Assembly (NCBI GenBank): GCA_003523225.1
Contig: DPGK01000016.1
Span: 21,622-40,339, forward strand
Source: Clostridiales bacterium
Lineage (GTDB): Bacteria > Bacillota > Clostridia > Oscillospirales > CAG-272
Reading direction: 5' to 3'
DNA length: 18,718 nucleotides
Shown here: positions 14,081 through 18,718 of the stretch, one piece after another
How the letters are laid out: each line of letters starts with the position of its first letter
How positions within the stretch are numbered: the first letter of the stretch is position 1
The notes under the pieces: generated by a model
The model's input: only the letters and a program-made list of their open reading frames with translations
What the model was told of the DNA's origin: nothing
The model's database searches: none
Made by a program: the position numbers and the translations under genes

Positions 14081-14647
14081 ATGAGAAGTATCACAAGATT
14101 AGACCTGCAATATGCACACAGATTCTACGGATTTAAAGGAGAAGCCCAGTACCTGCACGGACACACCGGCGTTCTGACCCTTGAGGTCGAGGACAGCATC
14201 GAGCCGGGCGTGAATATGGTATTTCCCTGCAACGAGATTCAGAAGACCGCATGGGAAGTTCTGAAGAATTTTGACCACGCGCTGATTCTGAGAGAAGACG
14301 ACCCGTTGTTGCCCGCCATCCTCGGCGTATACGAGGAACAGGGCATCAGAAACGGCGCTCCGAGCAATAAAATGAAGGGTCCCGCCTTCAAGACCGAGCT
14401 TGCCACAGCATATCCCGAGTGCCGCCTTGTCGTTACCAAGGAGACCATGACCGTCGAGGGCATGATAAAGATCGTTTACGACCTGCTGAAGGATAAACTC
14501 AATATCGCAAAGATCACCTTCACCAGCGGAGTCAACGCCGCCTCCCAGGAATACGAGGTAACCAAGACCGTTGACCGCTGCCCGCTGTGCGGCATCGCGC
14601 TGAACGAAAACGGCGTCTGCCCGAAGTGCGGATACCGCAAGAAATAA
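14081..14647 (+). CDS. Divergent 6-pyruvoyltetrahydropterin synthase/QueD-fold protein with C-terminal zinc ribbon
   Basis: The 188-residue protein has the tunnelling-fold pterin synthase core. His13, His26 and His28 (YAHRF and LHGHTG) are the catalytic zinc ligands, Asp65-His66 (NFDHAL) matches the Asp-His pair, and Glu126 (TVEG) the pterin-anchoring Glu. The catalytic Cys four residues before the HGH histidine in QueD is Ala22 here, so ordinary QueD chemistry is doubtful; Glu21 is nearby. There is an insertion at about 83-105 (EEQGIRNGAPSNKMKGPAFK). After the domain comes a rubredoxin-like zinc ribbon, Cys167, Cys170, Cys180, Cys183, absent from normal QueD. No queC, queE or folE lies nearby. 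AAAAGGAG is 7 bases before the ATG. It is probably co-transcribed with the PerR-like gene. Function unknown. Confidence 0.8.
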   Translation: MRSITRLDLQYAHRFYGFKGEAQYLHGHTGVLTLEVEDSIEPGVNMVFPCNEIQKTAWEVLKNFDHALILREDDPLLPAILGVYEEQGIRNGAPSNKMKGPAFKTELATAYPECRLVVTKETMTVEGMIKIVYDLLKDKLNIAKITFTSGVNAASQEYEVTKTVDRCPLCGIALNENGVCPKCGYRKK

Positions 14648-14684
14648 AGAAAAACATATACCCGCCCATACGGAAAAAAAGATC

Positions 14685-14725
14685 TGGGCTGCCGCGCAAT
14701 TTGCGCGGCAGCCCATTTGTATTTT
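14685..14725. terminator. Bidirectional terminator between convergent genes
   Basis: A perfect 15-bp inverted repeat (14685-14699 with 14701-14715) is flanked by TTTGTATTTT on the plus strand and by a run of seven A on its left, which is a T tract for the minus strand. It serves the pterin-synthase-like gene and the convergent glycosylphosphotransferase gene. Confidence 0.9.
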
Positions 14726-14740
14726 CTACGTTTCTGAAAC

Positions 14741-16123
14741 TTATTTATATATGTATTTCTTCTCTTCCTCGTTGGCGACAGCAGTTTTCTGACCCTCTGC
14801 GACGCCGCGCGTGCTGTCCTTCATAAATAGCACCTTGACCGTCGCAAATATCAGCCTTATGTCCTGCATAAGTGACATCTGATTGATGTACATCAGATCC
14901 ATCTTCAGCTTATCGTTGGGGTCGGTGTTATAACGCCCGTAGATCTGCGCCAGCCCGGTAAGCCCCGCTTTTACCTGCAAGCGCAGGGCAAACGACGGCA
15001 TATACTCCTCATACTGCTTAGCAATTTCCGGGCGTTCGGGACGCGGACCGACAATAGACATATCCCCGCGCAGAATATTGAAAAGCTGAGGAAGCTCGTC
15101 CACCCGGCAGGCGCGTATCACCTTGCCGACAGGCGTAATGCGGGAGTCGTTCTCCGTCGCCATGCGCGCCACTCCGTCCTCCTCCGCATTCACGCGCATA
15201 CTGCGGAATTTTAGTATGCGGAAGGTCTTTCCGTCCTTTGTCAGCCGCACCTGCTTATAAAGCACAGGTCCTCTGTCATATATTTTTATCGCCAGCGCGG
15301 TGATAAGCATGACGGGACTCAAAAGAATAATGAAGATAACGGAAAGCACGATGTCCATGAACCGCTTGATTATCATATACTCAATATTCGGCTCAGCCCG
15401 CATGACTCGGAAGAAGGGCGCACTGAACAGCTCCATGCGTCTTGAACCCATCATTATGACGTCGCCAACGTGCGGGACAACATAACAGCAGATGCCCTGC
15501 TCGACACAATACTTGAGTATCCCGTTGCGCAGTGTGGCGTTCACTCCGGAAACAAACACGTCCTCCGCTCCGGCAAGCCTCTCTGCCACATAGTCAAGGT
15601 CATCCGGCGGGTCAATTATCTCCCCTATTACCTCAAAGCGGTGCTTGTACTCCTTTACCTCGTTCATACGCCGGAGGTCGCTTGAATTTCTGTATATAAG
15701 CACGGCTTTTCGCGTTTTCTGAAGCCGGAAAAACAAAAAGTCAGTGCAATAGCTCCATATGAAGTTCAGCACAAGCTGCAAGGCTATGACCCCGACCATC
15801 GGGAGCGGATCTATCAGCTCACGCTGATTTATCAGCACAAGAAGATACATAATACACGCGCTCACAGCGCAGGCAAGCGTCTGCGAAAGAATAAGCACCC
15901 ATTTTTTTGCCGAACCGACGTTATATGCGCTGTATGTACGCACGCAGAACAACAGTATGACGAAGTAAATAAGCACCGCCGTTCCGTAACGGATCGTTAC
16001 CTCGTCCCCGATAAAAATATTACTGTAAAACAGACGGCAGCCTACCGCAAACAGCAGGATCGTCAGCAGAAAATGCAGTATTTTCATGGAACGTATCACT
16101 GCCGTCCCCTTGCGATTTGTCAT
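14741..16123 (-). CDS. Exopolysaccharide polyprenyl glycosylphosphotransferase (WbaP/PglC-type)
   Basis: The 460-residue membrane enzyme transfers a sugar-1-phosphate to undecaprenyl phosphate, the first step of capsule or exopolysaccharide repeat-unit assembly. Four N-terminal helices (about 14-34, 49-64, 76-97, 107-123) precede a nucleotide-binding-like domain (138-230). The catalytic domain then has KRFMD at 253-257, a hydrophobic re-entrant helix (256-282), KFRSM at 305-309, RVDELPQLFNILRGDMSIVGPRP at 340-362 and KAGLTGLAQIYGRYN at 385-399. The start is uncertain: ATG 16123 has GGGGA 10 bases upstream, GTG 16099 has a well-placed GGGG, and an ATG at 16246 sits at the predicted transcription start. 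It probably works with the Wzz/kinase operon at 1205-3325. The sugar specificity cannot be read. Confidence 0.92.
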   Translation of the reverse strand: MTNRKGTAVIRSMKILHFLLTILLFAVGCRLFYSNIFIGDEVTIRYGTAVLIYFVILLFCVRTYSAYNVGSAKKWVLILSQTLACAVSACIMYLLVLINQRELIDPLPMVGVIALQLVLNFIWSYCTDFLFFRLQKTRKAVLIYRNSSDLRRMNEVKEYKHRFEVIGEIIDPPDDLDYVAERLAGAEDVFVSGVNATLRNGILKYCVEQGICCYVVPHVGDVIMMGSRRMELFSAPFFRVMRAEPNIEYMIIKRFMDIVLSVIFIILLSPVMLITALAIKIYDRGPVLYKQVRLTKDGKTFRILKFRSMRVNAEEDGVARMATENDSRITPVGKVIRACRVDELPQLFNILRGDMSIVGPRPERPEIAKQYEEYMPSFALRLQVKAGLTGLAQIYGRYNTDPNDKLKMDLMYINQMSLMQDIRLIFATVKVLFMKDSTRGVAEGQKTAVANEEEKKYIYK

Positions 16124-16251
16124 TGCCTTATCATCCCCATTCCCTTTGACATAAATAAATCCGAAAGCCAAACAGCGCCCCGGCTGCCTTTTGGATAATT
16201 TTGTGTCACATGGCATAAAAACTGTTGACCGGATATTATATTTCATGTCAT

Positions 16252-16280
16252 ATTATATCATAATACACCGCGGAATGCAA
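16252..16280 (-). promoter_or_regulatory. Sigma-A promoter of the glycosylphosphotransferase gene
   Basis: On the minus strand TTGCAT (16280-16275) and TATAAT (16257-16252) are separated by 17 bases with a TGa extension. The start near 16245 gives a leader of about 120 bases before the ATG at 16123. Confidence 0.78.
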
Positions 16281-16320
16281 CACAAATACATGAAACCCGG
16301 AAAGGAAACCGCCACATGCA

Positions 16321-16349
16321 TTGACTTTTTCTCTCAGTCATGATATACT
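16321..16349 (+). promoter_or_regulatory. Sigma-A promoter reading into a region without a gene
   Basis: TTGACT (16321-16326) and TATACT (16344-16349) have a 17-base spacer and a TGa extension. Transcription should start near 16356 and run rightward through more than 400 bases that carry no convincing protein gene, which suggests an RNA product. It is divergent from the promoter at 16252-16280. Confidence 0.78.
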
Positions 16350-16355
16350 GACTGT

Positions 16356-16727
16356 TTATTCATACCGTGCGGAACGTATGCGAAAGCATAGCCATACCTC
16401 TTATCCCCGCGGTCACTTACAGCTTTTCCCATGATATGGTAGCCTGCGGTATTCATTCTGCTCAGAACACTCGGCTACTGTCTTTTTGCCGCCTTGATCT
16501 GCCTTACATCCAAGCTGCTGCCGTCTTGCTTTCGACGATTGTTCCGCATCTTTTTGTCAGCCAACTGCCGCCGTGTCTTGTTTTTCAAGGCTTTTGTCAG
16601 TCAGCAAATGCTTTTCGGAACAGACGAGAAACAACCCCTTTTTCACATATTGTCGCGTCGTTATTTCACACTTGCTTTTTCCATTTGACATCCGTAGGGC
16701 GGGGGCTTGATTACTGATACGGCTTTT
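16356..16727 (+). ncRNA. Candidate structured non-coding RNA, unidentified
   Basis: Behind a good promoter lies a series of local inverted repeats. (a) ACC+GCGG (16364-66, 16369-72) pairs with CCGC+GGT (16407-13), enclosing TATGC-GAAA-GCATA (16377-90), a stem capped by a GNRA tetraloop. (b) GTAGCC (16439-44) pairs with GGCTAC (16473-78), with TTCT/AGAA inside, followed by TCTTTTT. (c) CTTGAT (16493-98) pairs with ATC-CAAG (16508-14). (d) CGTC (16522-25) pairs with GACG (16534-37). (e) TGTTCCG+CAT (16540-49) pairs with ATG+CGGAACA (16608-10, 16616-22). (f) CTTG-TTTTT-CAAG (16577-89). (g) CCGTA (16692-96) pairs with TACGG (16718-22), followed by CTTTT. The RNA may end at about 16487 (about 130 bases) or about 16727 (about 370 bases). 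It does not match RNase P, tmRNA, SRP or any riboswitch I know. A 116-codon open frame starting at 16367 lacks a ribosome site. Confidence 0.5.
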
Positions 16728-16761
16728 ACGTCAATATGTTCGACGCTTTTCGGCAAATCGG

Positions 16762-16790
16762 TTGCATACGCGCACAAGATATGCTATAAT
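16762..16790 (+). promoter_or_regulatory. Sigma-A promoter of the TPR-DUF4037 gene pair
   Basis: TTGCAT (16762-16767) and TATAAT (16785-16790) have a 17-base spacer and a TGc extension. The start near 16797 leaves a leader of about 80 bases before the ATG at 16878. Confidence 0.78.
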
Positions 16791-16877
16791 AAACACAGAA
16801 ATTGCCGGAGCGCGCAGATGTACGCCGACAACGGCATCCAAAACGCGTGACCATTCCGCATAAAAAAGAGGACGTTT

Positions 16878-17717
16878 ATGAAAACTGAATATCCCATTGC
16901 CGAAAAAACACTGTCGGAGGAGGATTATAAAGAGCCGTGCTGTCCGCTCTCAAAGCCGAGCGACGTCTCTCCCATCCCGATAAGGCGAATTATTGAAAAG
17001 CTCGACGAGCATCTGAGCCGCAACGACTACCCGGCTGCCGAGCAGCTCCTGCGCTATTGGCGGACGGAAGCGGACAACGGAAACGACTTGCGCGGCAAGC
17101 TGACCGTGCTGAATGAGCAGATAGGGCTTTACCGCAAAATGAACAAAAAAACCGAGGGGCTTGAGGCTATCGACGACGCGCTGGCTCTCGCCGATACACT
17201 GCATATGGAAGGCACCGTAACGCTCGGAACGACACTGATAAATGCCGCCACCGGCTACAAGGCGTTCGGAATGGCAGAGGAGGCGCTGCCGCTGTACCGG
17301 AAGGCGCAAAATATATATGAGGCGGCGCTGCATCCCTCGGACAGCCGCCTTGGCGGGCTATACAACAACATGGCGCTGACCGTTATGAAGCTCGGAAATT
17401 ACCGTGAAGCGGAGGAGCTGTTCCTCAAGGCAATAAAGATCATGTCGGTAAATGAGCACGGCGAAGCCGATATGGCGATCAGCTATTGCAATCTGGCGGA
17501 TCTTGTCTCCGCCGAGGTCGGAATAGTCGAAGGCGAAAAGCAGATAGAGGCCTATCTCAACATGGCGGAGCGGCTGCTCGACACCGAAAGCCTGCCAAGA
17601 AACGGGTACTATGCTTTTGTGTGCGAAAAATGCGCGCCGACATTCGGTTATTACGGCTATTTCCTCACGGAGGAAAAGCTCATGACGCGGTCGAGGGAGA
17701 TATATGAACGGGCTTGA
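16878..17717 (+). CDS. Tetratricopeptide-repeat protein
   Basis: The 279-residue soluble protein is built of helical pairs. TPR-like units are readable around 49-82 (LSRNDYPAAEQLLRYWRTEAD), 86-120, 124-150 (GYKAFGMAEEALPLYRKAQNIYEAAL) and 160-200 (GLYNNMALTVMKLGNYREAEELFLKAIKIM), with the G-Y-x-x-A-x-x-L/Y-x-x-A pattern. There is no signal peptide or membrane segment, so it acts in the cytoplasm as a protein-binding scaffold. AGAGGA lies 5 bases before the ATG. The downstream DUF4037-like gene starts inside its last codons (14-base overlap), so the products are probably made together and may interact. Partner and pathway are unknown. Confidence 0.85.
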   Translation: MKTEYPIAEKTLSEEDYKEPCCPLSKPSDVSPIPIRRIIEKLDEHLSRNDYPAAEQLLRYWRTEADNGNDLRGKLTVLNEQIGLYRKMNKKTEGLEAIDDALALADTLHMEGTVTLGTTLINAATGYKAFGMAEEALPLYRKAQNIYEAALHPSDSRLGGLYNNMALTVMKLGNYREAEELFLKAIKIMSVNEHGEADMAISYCNLADLVSAEVGIVEGEKQIEAYLNMAERLLDTESLPRNGYYAFVCEKCAPTFGYYGYFLTEEKLMTRSREIYERA

Positions 17718-18648
17718 GCTTGCGCGCGGATACTACGAAGAATACGGAAAACCGATGCTTGAAAGCGGATTTGCGGATATCCTGCCGTATCTTGCGATCG
17801 GCTTTGTGGGCAGCGGGTCTGAGCATTACGGATTTGACGACGAGGTATCCCGCGATCACGATTACGAGCCTGGGTTCTGCATTTTCCTGCCCGGCGAAAA
17901 TATTGTCACACGAAGGCAGGCATTTCTTCTTGAGCGCGCCTACGCAAAATTGCCGAAGGAATACAATAACGTAAAAAGACAGCCGATCTCCCCCGTCGGC
18001 GGGAACCGAAACGGCGTGATACGTACCGCCGATTTCTATACCGCCAAGGTCGGCGCACCGGACGGAAGCCTGTCGCTTGAGGCATGGCTTCACATTCCCG
18101 ATTATGCGCTTGCGGAAGCCGTGAATGGAGAAGTCTTTTATGATGAGCACGGAGAATTTACAGGCATACGCGAAAAGCTCCGCCGGATGCCCGAGGACAT
18201 AAGGCTGAAGCGACTGGCAGGAAATCTTCTTATTATGGCGCAAGCCGGGCAATATAATTTTGCCCGTTGCTTAAAGCACGGCGAGCCTGAGGCTGCACAG
18301 CTTGCCTGTGTGGAATTTGTAAAAGCGTCAATGCATGCGGCGTTCCTGTTGAATAGGCGGTACATGCCGTATTACAAATGGAGCTTTCGTGCACTGCGAG
18401 GACTTGAGGGCGGTACGGCGCTTGCCGGGAAGCTATCTCTTTTGCTCGGCGGAGACAACAGCACCCCTGCGACCGCAGAAAAAAAGTATGATACCATTGA
18501 AGAGGTCGCGTCAATGATCATTACTTCTCTCAGGGAAAAGGAGCTGACAAATGCAATTTGCGGCGACCTTGAAAAGCACGCTTACTCTGTCAACGATAAT
18601 ATCCGCGACAGCAACGTGCGGAATATGCACATACTTGCGGCAGTCTGA
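17704..18648 (+). CDS. DUF4037-like protein with nucleotidyltransferase-type motif
   Basis: The 314-residue protein begins with a conserved segment FVGSGSEHYGFDDEVSRDHDYEPGFCIFL (about 35-62). The GSGSE followed by Asp45, Asp46, Asp51 and Asp53 resembles the G-S-x(n)-D-x-D signature of nucleotidyltransferase-fold enzymes, and the segment is what I associate with DUF4037. The remaining 250 residues are mostly helical, similar to HEPN or substrate-binding helices of such enzymes, but this is a guess. GAGGGAGA lies 3 bases before the ATG at 17704, within the end of the TPR gene. It may transfer a nucleotide to a protein or small molecule; no activity can be stated. The stop at 18646-18648 is clean, and I see no terminator in the 70 bases that remain. 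Confidence 0.78.
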   Translation: MNGLELARGYYEEYGKPMLESGFADILPYLAIGFVGSGSEHYGFDDEVSRDHDYEPGFCIFLPGENIVTRRQAFLLERAYAKLPKEYNNVKRQPISPVGGNRNGVIRTADFYTAKVGAPDGSLSLEAWLHIPDYALAEAVNGEVFYDEHGEFTGIREKLRRMPEDIRLKRLAGNLLIMAQAGQYNFARCLKHGEPEAAQLACVEFVKASMHAAFLLNRRYMPYYKWSFRALRGLEGGTALAGKLSLLLGGDNSTPATAEKKYDTIEEVASMIITSLREKELTNAICGDLEKHAYSVNDNIRDSNVRNMHILAAV

Positions 18649-18718
18649 TCTTGTATTTACATTACGATCACGCACGCAACGATACACATACACGTAAGGG
18701 GTGTTAAAAAATTCCTTC

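Noticed and set aside
16367..16717. A 116-codon plus-strand open frame over the hairpin-rich region
   Set aside because: It lacks a ribosome binding site, starts only about 11 bases after the predicted transcription start, has no recognisable domain, and its bases form many inverted repeats. A non-coding reading is preferred, though not proven.
16356..16727. RNase P RNA, tmRNA, 6S RNA or a known riboswitch
   Set aside because: The length would fit the first two, but conserved cores such as GAGGAAAGUC-like or TTCGAC/T-loop motifs are absent on both strands, and no known aptamer core was recognised.
18649..18718. Possible start of another gene after AAGGGG near 18696
   Set aside because: Only about 20 bases remain after the purine run and the GTG at 18701 is too close to it; nothing can be supported.

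Overview
The window looks like chromosomal DNA from an anaerobic Firmicute, most likely a Clostridia member of the Oscillospiraceae/Ruminococcaceae type. Supporting signs are a moderately high G+C, a FeoA-FeoB-FeoB-associated cysteine-rich protein cluster, an NfnAB-type ferredoxin/NADPH transhydrogenase pair, PdxST vitamin B6 synthesis, a PerR-like regulator, strong Shine-Dalgarno sites, and many near-consensus sigma-A promoters, mostly with 17-bp spacers and often with an extended TGn -10. I see no tRNA, rRNA, CRISPR array or insertion sequence. The organism assignment is inference.

Layout. 1-260: a hairpin-rich intergenic segment and a terminator. 260-1003 (-): an unrecognised membrane protein. 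1115-3897 (+): a promoter and a tightly coupled operon of an S24/S26 signal-peptidase-like protein, a Wzz/CpsC-type chain-length protein, a CpsD-type tyrosine kinase and a family 4 uracil-DNA glycosylase. 4041-6363 (+): feoA-feoB behind a strong promoter with a DtxR-like operator. 6364-8971 (+): a second promoter overlapping the feoB stop, then the FeoB-associated cysteine-rich protein and nfnA-nfnB. 9111-10760 (+): pdxS-pdxT with promoter and terminator. 10766-11560 (-): a short-chain dehydrogenase, divergent from a decayed MerR regulator (11774-12113, +). 12110-12610: a GNAT acetyltransferase coupled to that remnant. 12722-13327: a two-TM hypothetical protein. 13573-14715 (+): a PerR-like regulator followed by an odd pterin-synthase-fold protein with a zinc ribbon. 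14741-16123 (-): a polyprenyl glycosylphosphotransferase starting surface polysaccharide assembly. 16321-16727 (+): a promoter followed by about 370 bases with no convincing gene but many local inverted repeats, a candidate structured RNA. 16762-18648 (+): a promoter, a TPR protein and a DUF4037-like nucleotidyltransferase-fold protein.

How the genes fit together. The peptidase/Wzz/kinase operon and the distant glycosylphosphotransferase probably serve one exopolysaccharide or capsule pathway. Feo supplies Fe(II), and NfnAB, which needs several Fe-S clusters, lies directly downstream. The least explained parts are the RNA-like region at 16350-16730, the pterin-synthase-like zinc-ribbon protein behind the PerR-like gene, the TPR-DUF4037 pair, and the MerR-type promoter whose own regulator is broken.
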